Shown one piece after another: positions 40,067 through 49,061 of a stretch of 64,000 bases of DNA (positions are counted from its first letter, which is position 1; every line of letters starts with the position of its first letter). The translations under genes were made by a program, and so were the position numbers. Under the pieces are notes generated by a model that ran no database searches, was not told the origin of the DNA, and saw only the letters and a list, made by a program, of their open reading frames with translations. This stretch comes from Rhodanobacter_A agri (GTDB lineage Bacteria; Pseudomonadota; Gammaproteobacteria; Xanthomonadales; Rhodanobacteraceae). The stretch is from positions 186,001 to 250,000 of the forward strand of contig NZ_JADIKL010000008.1 in the NCBI RefSeq assembly GCF_044904705.1, given 5' to 3'.

Positions 40067-40681
40067 TTGACGACGGATACGGCCCGAACGGGCGAAAACG
40101 AACTGGATCGGGCACTGGTCGAACGCGTACAGGGCGGCGACAAGCGTGCCTTCGACCTGCTGGTGCGCAAGTACCAGCACAAGGTGGTGGGGCTGGTCTC
40201 GCGCTACGTGAAGAGCTATGCCGAGTGCGAGGACATCGCTCAGGAATCCTTCATCCGCGCCTGGCGGGCGATAGGCTCGTTCCGCGGCGATAGCGCGTTC
40301 TACACCTGGCTTTACAAGATCGCGGTCAACACGGCCAAGAACCATCTGGTGGCCATGGGGCGGCGCCCGCCCACCGACGATATCGACGCGGAGGATGCCG
40401 TGTTCCTGTCCGGCGCCGAGCGCATGCACGACAGCGCCACCCCCGAGCGCGAGCTGATGCGGCAGGAAATTGAACATTCGGTGTTTTCCACTGTCCAAGC
40501 GCTGCCTGAGGAACTCAGGGTGGCCATCACGCTGCGTGAGGTGGACGGCCTGAGTTATGAGGAAATCGCCGAGGCGATGGGCTGCCCGATCGGGACGGTG
40601 CGTTCGCGCATCTTCCGGGCCCGCGAGGCGATCGACGAGAAGTTGCGGCCGCTGTTGTCGGATCGCGAGGACCAGACATGA
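40067..40681 (+). CDS. rpoE: RNA polymerase sigma factor RpoE (ECF, sigma-E/AlgU type)
   Basis: A 204-residue extracytoplasmic-function sigma factor. Region 2 (about 15-90: DKRAFDLLVRKYQHKVVGLVSRYVKSYAECEDIAQESFIRAWRAIGSFRGDSAFYTWLYKIAVNTAKNHLV) reads the -10 element; region 4 (about 140-195: LPEELRVAITLREVDGLSYEEIAEAMGCPIGTVRSRIFRAREAI) holds the -35-reading helix-turn-helix. The start appears to be TTG at 40067 with GGAAG upstream; no in-frame ATG is available. Its stop overlaps rseA (ATGA). It controls envelope stress genes, including degP two genes downstream. Confidence 0.96.
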   Translation: MTTDTARTGENELDRALVERVQGGDKRAFDLLVRKYQHKVVGLVSRYVKSYAECEDIAQESFIRAWRAIGSFRGDSAFYTWLYKIAVNTAKNHLVAMGRRPPTDDIDAEDAVFLSGAERMHDSATPERELMRQEIEHSVFSTVQALPEELRVAITLREVDGLSYEEIAEAMGCPIGTVRSRIFRAREAIDEKLRPLLSDREDQT

Positions 40682-41352
40682 ACCAGTCAGACCAGCACCA
40701 GCATGCGCGTGAACACCTTTCGGCCGGCATCGACGGCGAGCTGTCGCACGAGGAGCTTCGCTTCCTGCTGCGTCGGCTCGACCATGATGGCGAGCTGCGC
40801 CGCACCTGGGTGAGCTACCACGTGGCCCGCGACGGCCTGCGCCAGCAGTTGCCGCCATTGGCCGAGGCCGGCTTCGTGTCGCGGGTGATGCTGGCGATCG
40901 AGCAGGAATCCGCTGTGGCCGTCGCGCCGCGGCATCGCTGGCTGCGCTGGTCGGCCGGTGGCGCGATCGCGGCCAGCGTGGCTGCCGCGGCGCTGATGAT
41001 CGCTCAGCCCACCGGCGATGCCGAACGGCATGCCGCTCCGCTGACCGCACAGACCGCGCATGGCATGCACGTGCGCAGTGCACCGGTCGCCGCGCAGCAG
41101 CCGGAGGTGGCGGTGGTGCCGCCGTGGCTGAGCGGCAAGGCCCCGGGCCTGCTCAGCGAGCGCGCCTCGGCCACGCTGGGGGCGCCGGTCGACGCCGGCC
41201 TGTCCCCGTCCTATGCCCGCGGCATGTCGCCGTTCGGCGCGCAGCGCTATCGCACGCTGGACAACCACGACGGCAGCTACCTGATCCTGCTCGACCCTGC
41301 CCAGCAGCAGGTGCCGGACGCCACGCGCCAGAGCGCCGCCAGCGCGCAGTGA
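40678..41352 (+). CDS. rseA: anti-sigma-E factor RseA/MucA-type
   Basis: A 224-residue single-pass membrane protein. The cytoplasmic N-terminus (about 1-88) carries the sigma-binding signature LSAGIDGELSHEELRFLLRRLDHDGELRRTWVSYHVARDGLR; one membrane helix spans about 91-109; the periplasmic part has no RseB-binding feature I can name but ends with the conserved DNHDGSYLILLDP strand-turn. It should sequester RpoE until cleaved by DegS/RseP-type proteases. Coupled to rpoE. No rseB gene follows; degP comes next. Confidence 0.92.
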   Translation: MNQSDQHQHAREHLSAGIDGELSHEELRFLLRRLDHDGELRRTWVSYHVARDGLRQQLPPLAEAGFVSRVMLAIEQESAVAVAPRHRWLRWSAGGAIAASVAAAALMIAQPTGDAERHAAPLTAQTAHGMHVRSAPVAAQQPEVAVVPPWLSGKAPGLLSERASATLGAPVDAGLSPSYARGMSPFGAQRYRTLDNHDGSYLILLDPAQQQVPDATRQSAASAQ

Positions 41353-41478
41353 AACCCGGGCCGCGTGCGCGTTCCGCGGACTGCCATCCCCGATCCATCC
41401 CGCCCGCACACGGCCCTTCAACGGGCCGCGGGCAACGCACGTCCATTCACTCGCTTGAAGCGATACCTAGGAGGAGTC

Positions 41479-42963
41479 ATGACATCGTCCATCCTGCGCA
41501 GCTCCCGCCTCAGCCTGCTGGTGTGCTGTACCCTGGCCGGCACCGTGGTTGCTGCGCCCGGTGTGCGGGCCCAGCAGGCGCCTGCCGCAGCCTCCCTGCC
41601 GGACTTTACCGGCATCGTGCAGCGGAACGCGCCGGCCGTGGTGCAGGTGGAGGCGAAGTACAGCGGGCGCAGCAAGCCGCCCGTGCGCGGCGTTTCGGGA
41701 CAGGGGCAGGGCGGTATGCCGGACGATCCCCAAGCCGAACTGTTCCGCCGCTTCTTCGGCATGCCGATGATGCCGTCGCCGGCGGAGCAGGCGCATACCT
41801 CGCTGGGATCGGGCTTCATCATCTCCGGCGACGGCTACATCCTCACCAACAACCACGTGGTGGCCGACGCGGACAAGGTGATCGTGCGCCTGCAGGACCG
41901 GCGCATTCTCGACGCCAAGGTAGTGGGGACCGACCCCACCTATGACATCGCCTTGCTCAAGGTCAGCGCGGGCGGCAGCCTGCCGATGGTCAGCGTCGGC
42001 GATTCACGCAACCTGAAGCCCGGCCAGTGGGTGCTGGCGATCGGCTCGCCGTTCGGCTTCGACTACACCGTGACCCAGGGCATTGTCAGCGCGGTGGGCC
42101 GCAACCTGGGGGGGCAGGACCAGCCCTACACCTCGTTCATACAGACCGACGTGCCGATCAATCGCGGCAATTCCGGTGGCCCGCTGTTCAACCTGCAAGG
42201 CCAGGTGGTGGGCATCAACTCGCAGATCTACTCCGGTACGGGCGGTTACCAGGGCGTGTCGTTCTCGATCCCCATCGATGTGGCGATGAGCGCGGTGGAC
42301 CAGCTCAAGACCAAGGGCTACGTGACGCGCGGCCAGCTGGGCGTAATGGTGGGGCCGGTGGACGACAGCGCGATGAAGGCACTGCACCTCGGGGACAGCG
42401 AAGGTGGCCTGGTGGCCCAGGTGACGGCCGGCAGCGGCGCCGAGAAGGCGGGGATCCAGCCTGGGGACATCATCCTCGGCTACAACGGCCAGCCGGTCCG
42501 CGCTGCCTCCGACCTGCCGCCGCTGGTGGCCATGACCAAGCCGGGCACGCGGGCGCCGCTGGAGATCTTGCGCAACGGCAAGAAACAGACCGTGCAGGTC
42601 ACCGTCGGTACGATGCCGCGCGATCAAGCGGCGGTGGACCATGGTGGCCCACAGCCGGGCGCCGGCGGCGGCAGTGCTGTGCTGGGGCTTACGGTGCAGC
42701 CGTTGGACAATGCCTCCCGCAAACAGATGGATCTCAAGCCGGGACAAGGCGTGTTGATCGGCGATGTCACCGGTGACGTGGCGGCCCAGGCCGGCCTGCA
42801 GCCGGGTGATGTGATCCTGATGGTCAACCAGCAGCTGGTGGGTAGCGTGGAGGCGTTCCGGGCCGCGACCAAGGACGTGAAGGCCGGTTCCACCGTGCTG
42901 CTGCTGGTGCGCCGCGAAGGCCAGAACCGCTTCTTTGGCCTGACCGTGCCGGACGACAAGTGA
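41479..42963 (+). CDS. degP: periplasmic serine protease DegP/MucD (Do family)
   Basis: A 494-residue HtrA-type protease and chaperone. Signal peptide 1-30, a trypsin-like domain with His126 (LTNNHVVADAD), Asp156 (TYDIALLKV) and Ser232 (NRGNSGGPLF), then two PDZ domains (about 290-385 and 400-490, with GLVAQVTAGSGAEKAGIQPGDIILGYNG and GVLIGDVTGDVAAQAGLQPGDVILMVNQ). It degrades misfolded periplasmic proteins and is a classical sigma-E target, consistent with its place after rpoE-rseA. The ATG at 41479 with AGGAG upstream is preferred over an in-frame upstream ATG within the spacer. Confidence 0.96.
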   Translation: MTSSILRSSRLSLLVCCTLAGTVVAAPGVRAQQAPAAASLPDFTGIVQRNAPAVVQVEAKYSGRSKPPVRGVSGQGQGGMPDDPQAELFRRFFGMPMMPSPAEQAHTSLGSGFIISGDGYILTNNHVVADADKVIVRLQDRRILDAKVVGTDPTYDIALLKVSAGGSLPMVSVGDSRNLKPGQWVLAIGSPFGFDYTVTQGIVSAVGRNLGGQDQPYTSFIQTDVPINRGNSGGPLFNLQGQVVGINSQIYSGTGGYQGVSFSIPIDVAMSAVDQLKTKGYVTRGQLGVMVGPVDDSAMKALHLGDSEGGLVAQVTAGSGAEKAGIQPGDIILGYNGQPVRAASDLPPLVAMTKPGTRAPLEILRNGKKQTVQVTVGTMPRDQAAVDHGGPQPGAGGGSAVLGLTVQPLDNASRKQMDLKPGQGVLIGDVTGDVAAQAGLQPGDVILMVNQQLVGSVEAFRAATKDVKAGSTVLLLVRREGQNRFFGLTVPDDK

Positions 42964-43138
42964 TGCCGGCGGGCACGGCGGGTGGCGGCCTTCCCGGCCA
43001 CTGCCCGCCGCGCCGCCGCGGGCAGGCCGGATCGCCGCGAAAGCAGTGCGGCGGCCATCCATGGTTCCATGCGACAATACGGGGTTCGCGCCGCCGTTCC
43101 GGCGGCATACCCAACGCAAGGCTGGCTCCCCGCGCTCC

Positions 43139-44929
43139 ATGGAACTGATCCGCAATTTCTCCATCATCGCCCACATCGACCACGGCAAGTCCACGCTGGC
43201 GGATCGCATCATCCAGATCTGCGGCGGCCTGGCCGAGCGCGAAATGGAAGCGCAGGTGCTCGACAACAACCCGATCGAGCGCGAGCGTGGCATCACGATC
43301 AAGGCGCAGTCGGTGTCGTTGCCGTACAAGGCGCGCGACGGCAAGACCTACCAGCTCAACTTCATCGACACCCCCGGCCACGTCGACTTCAGCTACGAGG
43401 TGAGCCGTTCGCTGGCCGCCTGCGAAGGCGCGCTGCTGGTGGTGGACGCTGCGCAGGGCGTGGAGGCGCAGTCCGTCGCCAACTGCTACACCGCGGTGGA
43501 GATGGGGCTGGAAGTGGTGCCGGTGCTCAACAAGATCGACCTGCCTACCGCCGACATCGACAAGGTGAAGGGCGAGATCGAGGCGGTGATCGGCATCGAT
43601 GCCACCGACGCGGTGGCGATCAGCGCCAAGACCGGCCTCAACGTGACCGAGGTGCTGGAAGCCATCGTGGCGCGCATCCCGCCGCCGAAGCCGCGCGACA
43701 CCGACAAGCTGCAGGCGCTGATCATCGACTCCTGGTTCGACAACTACCTCGGCGTGGTCTCGCTGGTGCGCGTGATGCAGGGCGAGATCAAGCCGGGCGA
43801 CAAGCTGCTGGTGATGTCCACCGGCCGCGTGCACGAGGTGGATGACGTGGGCGTGTTCACGCCCAAGCGCAAGAAGCTGGACAAGCTGTCGGCGGGCGAG
43901 GTGGGCTGGATCAATGCCTCGATCAAGGACGTGCACGGCGCGCCGGTGGGCGACACGCTCACACATGCCGGCAAACCTGCCTCCGAACCGCTGCCCGGCT
44001 TCCAGACCATGCAGCCGCGTGTGTTTGCCGGCCTGTTCCCGGTCTCGGCGGACGACTTCCCGGCGATGCGCGAGGCGCTGGACAAGCTGCGCCTCAACGA
44101 CGCCGCGCTGTTCTTCGAGCCGGAAAGCTCCGAGGCGATGGGCTTCGGCTTCCGCTGCGGCTTCCTCGGCATGCTGCACATGGAGATCGTGCAGGAGCGC
44201 CTTGAACGCGAGTACGACCTCAACCTCATCACCACCGCGCCCACCGTGGTGTACGAGGTGCTGAAGACCGACGGCACGGTGATGGCGCTGGACAACCCGG
44301 CCAAGCTGCCGCCGGTGCCGCAGATCGAGGAGATCCGCGAGCCCATCATCGTGGCCAGCATCCTCACCCCGGAAGCCTACATCGGCAACATCGTCACGCT
44401 GTGCCAGGAAAAGCGCGGCGTGCAGCGCTCGATCCAGTACCTGGCCACCCAGGTGCAGATCACCTACGAGCTGCCGCTGGCCGAGGTGGTGCTGGACTTC
44501 TTCGACCGCCTGAAGTCGGTATCGCGCGGCTATGCCTCGATGGACTACCACTTCGAGCGCTTCGACGCCGGCCCCTTCGTGCGCGTGGACGTGCTGATCA
44601 ACGGCGACCGCGTGGACGCGCTCAGCCTGATCGTGCATCGCTCGCATGCGGATCGCCGTGGCCGCGAGCTGGTCGAGCGCATGAAGGACCTGATCCCGCG
44701 CCAGCAGTTCGACGTGGCGATCCAGGCAGCGATTGGCGCCCAGATCATCGCGCGCTCCACGGTGAAGGCGCTGCGCAAGAACGTGCTGGCCAAGTGCTAC
44801 GGCGGCGACGTCAGCCGCAAGAAGAAGCTCTTGGAGAAGCAGAAGGAAGGCAAGAAGCGCATGAAGCAGGTCGGCCGGGTGGAGATTCCACAGGAAGCCT
44901 TCCTCGCCGTGCTGCGGACAGACAAATAA
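43139..44929 (+). CDS. lepA: elongation factor 4 (LepA), ribosome-associated GTPase
   Basis: A 596-residue translational GTPase implicated in back-translocation and in ribosome biogenesis. G1 AHIDHGKSTLADR, the switch RGITIKAQSV, G3 DTPGHVDF, G4 NKIDLPTAD, G5 SAKTG, and the LepA-specific C-terminal domain ending in KKLLEKQKEGKKRMKQVGRVEIPQEAFLAVLRTDK. Length is standard. The ATG at 43139 begins the family N-terminus (MELIRNFSIIAHIDHG). Followed 24 bp later by lepB. Confidence 0.98.
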   Translation: MELIRNFSIIAHIDHGKSTLADRIIQICGGLAEREMEAQVLDNNPIERERGITIKAQSVSLPYKARDGKTYQLNFIDTPGHVDFSYEVSRSLAACEGALLVVDAAQGVEAQSVANCYTAVEMGLEVVPVLNKIDLPTADIDKVKGEIEAVIGIDATDAVAISAKTGLNVTEVLEAIVARIPPPKPRDTDKLQALIIDSWFDNYLGVVSLVRVMQGEIKPGDKLLVMSTGRVHEVDDVGVFTPKRKKLDKLSAGEVGWINASIKDVHGAPVGDTLTHAGKPASEPLPGFQTMQPRVFAGLFPVSADDFPAMREALDKLRLNDAALFFEPESSEAMGFGFRCGFLGMLHMEIVQERLEREYDLNLITTAPTVVYEVLKTDGTVMALDNPAKLPPVPQIEEIREPIIVASILTPEAYIGNIVTLCQEKRGVQRSIQYLATQVQITYELPLAEVVLDFFDRLKSVSRGYASMDYHFERFDAGPFVRVDVLINGDRVDALSLIVHRSHADRRGRELVERMKDLIPRQQFDVAIQAAIGAQIIARSTVKALRKNVLAKCYGGDVSRKKKLLEKQKEGKKRMKQVGRVEIPQEAFLAVLRTDK

Positions 44930-44953
44930 GAAGCGGCACTCTCAGGAGTAAGC

Positions 44954-45868
44954 ATGGAATTCGACTTTTCCGCCATCCTTCTGGCTCTCACCGTGCTGTT
45001 CGGCGTGGTGTGGGGGCTGGATCGTCTGTTTCTCTACAAGAAGCGCAAGGCGCGCCTCGCGGCGACCGGCAGCGAGTATCGCGATCCGGCGCCGGTGGAT
45101 TGGGCACGCTCGCTGTTCCCGGTGGTGCTGGTCGTGCTGGTGCTGCGTTCCTTCGTGGCCGAGCCGTTCCGCATCCCCTCCGGCTCGATGATGCCGACGC
45201 TGGACGTGGGCGATTTCATCCTGGTCAACAAGTTCGCCTACGGCCTGCGCATGCCGGCGTTCAACACCAAGTTCCTCGATCTCGGCGAACCGAAGCGTGG
45301 CGACGTGGTGGTGTTCCGTTTCCCCGGGTTCCTGTGCCGGGACGCCAGCGGCAAGCTGGTACGCAGCGGCGACATCAGCTGCGCCGATCCGCATGCGCCG
45401 GTGCCGAGCCAGAACTGGATCAAGCGCGTGATCGGCCTGCCCGGCGACACGGTGGAGATCCAGGGCGCCGACCTGCTGATCAACGGCAAGCCGGTGCAGG
45501 CCGACGAGGTCGGCCCCTACGTGGGCAATCCCCAGCGCGATGAAGAGCGCCTGATGCTGGACATGGGCGCCACGGTCTGGACCGAGCACCTCCAGCGCGA
45601 GGACGGCCGCATGGTCAACCATATGACCGCGCGCATGCCGGCCTATACGACGCCCAACTCGATCCCGAACGCAGTGGTGCCGTCCAAGGTACCGGCGGAT
45701 TGTTACCTGGTAATGGGCGACAACCGCAACAACAGCACCGACAGCCGCTGGTGGGGCTGTCTGCCGGAGCAGAATCTGGCGGGCAAGGCCTTCATGATCT
45801 GGATGAGCTGGAAGGGCTGGGGTACCGGTGGCGTGGACCTCCACCGCATCGGCGGGATCATCCATTGA
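44954..45868 (+). CDS. lepB: signal peptidase I (housekeeping LepB)
   Basis: A 304-residue membrane protease that removes signal peptides from exported proteins. Two membrane segments (about 3-25 and 54-70) surround a cytoplasmic loop; catalytic Ser78 (FRIPSGSMMPTL) and Lys157 (WIKRVIGLPGD) are present, as is the GDNRNNSTDSRWWG box. Insertions between the boxes are longer than in the second paralogue at 24269. The lepA-lepB order is conserved. Followed by the DUF4845 gene and rnc. Confidence 0.97.
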   Translation: MEFDFSAILLALTVLFGVVWGLDRLFLYKKRKARLAATGSEYRDPAPVDWARSLFPVVLVVLVLRSFVAEPFRIPSGSMMPTLDVGDFILVNKFAYGLRMPAFNTKFLDLGEPKRGDVVVFRFPGFLCRDASGKLVRSGDISCADPHAPVPSQNWIKRVIGLPGDTVEIQGADLLINGKPVQADEVGPYVGNPQRDEERLMLDMGATVWTEHLQREDGRMVNHMTARMPAYTTPNSIPNAVVPSKVPADCYLVMGDNRNNSTDSRWWGCLPEQNLAGKAFMIWMSWKGWGTGGVDLHRIGGIIH

Positions 45869-45988
45869 TGTGACGCAGCGGTGCTGCAGCCTGCGCGGCC
45901 GCTGGCATAATCGGCCCGTACGGCTGCATGGCATGCGGTCGCACGTCACAACCACAGCCGGCCGGGCCGGCCGCATAGCGAGGGGACT

Positions 45989-46372
45989 ATGAAAACGAGA
46001 CAGTCGGGCGTGACCCTGATCGGGTTCCTGGTGATCCTGTTCGTGGTGGGTTTCTTCGGCTACATGGCGATGAAGCTGGTGCCGGCGTACATGGAATACA
46101 TGGGCGTGGTGAAGGCGGTGGACCAGGAAGCTTCGGGCGGAACATCCAGCAAGTCACTGGATGAGATCCGTCGCGATCTGGTGTTCAAGTTTGACAATCA
46201 GTACGTTGGCGACAACACCATCAAACCGACCGACATCACGATCAGTCGTGACAACGGCGGCGGCAGCACGTTGCAGATCACCTATGACAAGGACATCCCG
46301 TTTATCTACAACATCGATTTCCTGCTGCACTTCGAGAAGAGTGTGAAGATGCATGGCAACGTGAACGAGTGA
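45989..46372 (+). CDS. DUF4845 family protein
   Basis: A 127-residue protein with an N-terminal membrane helix (about 6-28). The sequence RQSGVTLIGFLVILFVVGFFGYM resembles the prepilin/pseudopilin N-terminus (G followed by a hydrophobic helix), but the conserved Glu5 is absent. The remainder is a small alpha/beta periplasmic domain (DEIRRDLVFKFDNQYVGDNTIKPTDITISRDNGGGSTLQITYDKDIPF). DUF4845 genes sit between lepB and rnc across gammaproteobacteria; function is unknown. The stop is 10 bp before rnc. Confidence 0.88.
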   Translation: MKTRQSGVTLIGFLVILFVVGFFGYMAMKLVPAYMEYMGVVKAVDQEASGGTSSKSLDEIRRDLVFKFDNQYVGDNTIKPTDITISRDNGGGSTLQITYDKDIPFIYNIDFLLHFEKSVKMHGNVNE

Positions 46373-46382
46373 GCCACCCCGC

Positions 46383-47042
46383 TTGACCCTGAACTACCGT
46401 TTCCGCGATCCCGAGCTTGCCGCGCTGGCATTGACCCACCGCAGCGTCGGCAAGCCGAACAATGAGCGCCTGGAGTTTCTCGGCGACGCCCTGCTGGGCG
46501 CTTTCGTCGCCGAGATGCTGTACGAGGTGCATCCGAAGGCCAGCGAAGGCGAGCTGTCGCGGCTGCGCGCGCAACTGGTCAACGGCCAGGCACTGGCGGC
46601 GATCGCGCGCGAGCTGGAACTGGGAGATGCCCTGAAGCTTGGCCCGGGCGAGCTGAAGAGCGGCGGTTTCCGCCGCGACTCGATCCTGGCCGATGCGTTC
46701 GAGGCCTCGCTGGCGGCAGTGTTCCTCGATGGCGGCCACGATGCCTGCCGGCAACTGGTGCGCGACCTGTTCGGCGAACGCATCGCAGCGTTGCGGCGCT
46801 CCTCCAAGGATGCCAAGACACGCCTGCAGGAATGGCTGCAAGGCCATGGCTACGCGTTGCCGCAGTACGACCTGGTCGATAGTCGTGGCGAGGATCACGC
46901 CAAGACATTCGACGTGCGCTGTACGGTCAGCGAGCCGCAATGGTTCAGCGCCGAGGCCAGCGGTTCCAGCCGACGCCACGCCGAGCAGGATGCCGCCGAA
47001 GTCGTGCTGGCCCACTTGATCGAGCAGTCGCGCGCCGCCTGA
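46383..47042 (+). CDS. rnc: ribonuclease III
   Basis: A 219-residue double-stranded-RNA endonuclease that processes rRNA precursors and regulates mRNAs. Catalytic signature NERLEFLGDALLG (about 25-37), the second acidic region with ADAFEASLAAVFLDGG (about 103-118), and a C-terminal dsRNA-binding domain (DAKTRLQEWLQGHGYALPQYDLV ... GSSRRHAEQDAAEVVL). The start is TTG at 46383; the family's usual N-terminus is a few residues longer, but an upstream in-frame stop leaves no alternative. Confidence 0.95.
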   Translation: MTLNYRFRDPELAALALTHRSVGKPNNERLEFLGDALLGAFVAEMLYEVHPKASEGELSRLRAQLVNGQALAAIARELELGDALKLGPGELKSGGFRRDSILADAFEASLAAVFLDGGHDACRQLVRDLFGERIAALRRSSKDAKTRLQEWLQGHGYALPQYDLVDSRGEDHAKTFDVRCTVSEPQWFSAEASGSSRRHAEQDAAEVVLAHLIEQSRAA

Positions 47043-47124
47043 GCGGCTTGCCGCGTGCCACCTCCGTCGGCTACCGGGCCGGCGGACTACAATGCCCCCC
47101 ATCCGCCCGAGCATCAGTCATCCC

Positions 47125-48060
47125 ATGGATCATCCAATCGAACCCGGCGCCGACGACGCGCTGCCGCACGCGGACTACCGTTGCGGCCTGGTGGCGCTGG
47201 CCGGCCGGCCGAACGTGGGCAAGTCGACCCTGCTCAATGCATTGATCGGCTTTCGTCTTTCCATCGTCAGCCCGCGCCCGCAGACCACCCGCCACCGCAT
47301 CCTCGGGATCGCCAGCAGCGAGGCGGGGCAGATCCTCTACGTCGACACGCCCGGCCTGCATCGCGGCGCCAAGCGGGCGATGAACCGCAGCCTCAATCGT
47401 GCCGCGCGCGCGGCGATCAGCGACGTGGACCTGGTGGTGCAGGTGATCGAGGCGGGCCGCTGGACCGACGAGGACGAGGCGCTGTACGCCGCGCTCACCG
47501 AGCAGAAAGCACCGCGCATCCTGGCCATCAACAAGGTGGATCTCAGCAAGGACAAGGGCGCGCTGCTGCCGTTCGTGGCGACGCTCAGCGAGAAGCATGC
47601 CTACGACGAAATCCACTACGTCAGCGCACTCAAGAACAAAGGTCTGCCCGAGCTGGAGCGTGCGATCCTCGCCCGCCTGCCGGTGCGCGCACCGGTCTAT
47701 GGCGAGGACGAGATCACCGATCGCAGCGAACGCTTTCTTGCCGCCGAGATGGTGCGCGAACAGCTGATGTTGCGGCTGGACCAGGAGCTGCCCTATGCCA
47801 CCACGGTGGAGATCGAGCAGTTCAACGACCGCCCCGACGGCGTTGCCGAGATCCACGCGGTGATCTGGGTGGAGCGCGACGGCCAGAAGGCCATCGTGAT
47901 CGGTCAGGGCGGCGCCCAGCTCAAGGCGATCGGCAGCGCCGCGCGTCGCCACATGGAGCGCCTGTTCGAGCGCAAGGTCTTCCTCAAGCTGTGGGTGAAG
48001 GTGCGCGAGGGCTGGGTGGACGACGAGGCGATGCTGAAGAAGTTCGGCTACACCGACTGA
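47125..48060 (+). CDS. era: GTPase Era
   Basis: A 311-residue GTPase acting in 30S subunit maturation, binding 16S rRNA near its 3' end. G1 GRPNVGKST, G2 PQTTRHRILG, G3 DTPGLH, G4 NKVDLSKDK, G5 SALKNKG, then the KH domain (AEIHAVIWVERDGQKAIVIGQGGAQLKAIGSAARRHMERLF) and a C-terminal GYTD. The ATG at 47125 is used; an upstream in-frame ATG at 47092 adds 11 residues and cannot be excluded. Order rnc-era-recO is conserved. Confidence 0.96.
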   Translation: MDHPIEPGADDALPHADYRCGLVALAGRPNVGKSTLLNALIGFRLSIVSPRPQTTRHRILGIASSEAGQILYVDTPGLHRGAKRAMNRSLNRAARAAISDVDLVVQVIEAGRWTDEDEALYAALTEQKAPRILAINKVDLSKDKGALLPFVATLSEKHAYDEIHYVSALKNKGLPELERAILARLPVRAPVYGEDEITDRSERFLAAEMVREQLMLRLDQELPYATTVEIEQFNDRPDGVAEIHAVIWVERDGQKAIVIGQGGAQLKAIGSAARRHMERLFERKVFLKLWVKVREGWVDDEAMLKKFGYTD

Positions 48061-48076
48061 CGCCGGCCGGGTCGCG

Positions 48077-48787
48077 ATGCGCCTCGACCAGCAACCCGCC
48101 TATGTGCTGCATGCGCGGCCTTATCGCGAGACATCGCTGCTGCTCGAATGCCTGACGCGCGACCATGGACGCCTGGGCGTGGTCGCGCGCGGGGTACGCG
48201 GTGAACGGGCGCGCCTGCGGCGTTCGCAACTGGAGCCGTTCCAGTTGCTGGCGCTGGATCTGCTGCAGCGTGGCGAACTGGCCACGCTGACCGGCGCGGA
48301 GACGGTGGGTACGCCGTTGCGGTTGGGCGGCGACCACGGCCTGGCAGGGCTCTACCTCAACGAACTGGTGGTGCGGCTGACTGCACGGCAGGACGCGCAT
48401 CCCGTGCTGTTCGACGCTTATGCGCACACCTTGGCGCGGCTGGCTGCGGACGAGCCGGCGGGATGGACGCTGCGCCGCTTCGAACGCGATCTGCTGGAAG
48501 CCATCGGCTACGGGTTGCAGCTGCGACACGAAGCGGGCGGCGAGGAGGCGTTGCAGGCGCAGGCGCACTACCGCTACGACGTGGAGCAGGGGGCCGTGCG
48601 CTGCGAAGCCGGCACGGCCCGCGCCGTGCGTGGTGCCGACCTGCTGGCGCTGGCCGAAGACCGCATGCCGGACCGCGCGGGCACGGCAGCCTTGCGTCAG
48701 CTGATGCGCGACGTGATCCGCTATCACCTGGGCGGCGGCGAGCTGCGGGCGTGGCGGATGCTGGCGGGCGTACCGCAGCGTCGCTGA
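48077..48787 (+). CDS. recO: DNA repair protein RecO
   Basis: A 236-residue mediator that helps RecA load on SSB-coated single strands (RecFOR pathway). N-terminal OB fold (QQPAYVLHARPYRETSLLLECLTRDHGRLGVVARGVRG), a helical middle (LAGLYLNELVVRLTARQDAHPVLFDAYAHTLARL), and a C-terminal region without the zinc cysteines found in some RecOs, as in many gammaproteobacteria. It starts 16 bp after era. Immediately followed by the second MITE-like element. Confidence 0.94.
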   Translation: MRLDQQPAYVLHARPYRETSLLLECLTRDHGRLGVVARGVRGERARLRRSQLEPFQLLALDLLQRGELATLTGAETVGTPLRLGGDHGLAGLYLNELVVRLTARQDAHPVLFDAYAHTLARLAADEPAGWTLRRFERDLLEAIGYGLQLRHEAGGEEALQAQAHYRYDVEQGAVRCEAGTARAVRGADLLALAEDRMPDRAGTAALRQLMRDVIRYHLGGGELRAWRMLAGVPQRR

Positions 48788-48791
48788 GGCT

Positions 48792-49061
48792 CAGGGTCCG
48801 CTCACTATCTCCGCGTGGCCCGCGCTGGGAGCTGTTTGCGCGAAAGCCTAAAGAAGAACGAAGCAGTGGACGTCCGTCCACGACGGAGTGATGACGCAAG
48901 AATGAGGGCAAACAGTCCCAGCTGGTGGGTTGCCTTGCCGTGGCTGCCATGCGGTAGCGCGCGGCTTGACCTGCCAGCCAGGCAGGCACTGCGCCACGCA
49001 CTACCACCTGACGGCCACGGCGAGGCAACGCGGGCCACGTGGAGATATTGAACAGGCCCTC
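48792..49061 (-). repeat. MITE-like element, copy 2 (~270 bp)
   Basis: Reads in the opposite orientation to copy 1. Terminal repeats 48792-48824 and the reverse complement of ~49029-49061 match in most of their ~33 positions (shared core CTCC.CGTGGCCCGCG). The interior shares long blocks with copy 1, for example CGTGGCCGTCAGGTGG and TGGCAGGTCAAGCCGCG, but has a single copy of the latter and a different central segment. It fills the whole space between the convergent recO and REC-HPt genes and supplies the latter's stop codon. Confidence 0.75.
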
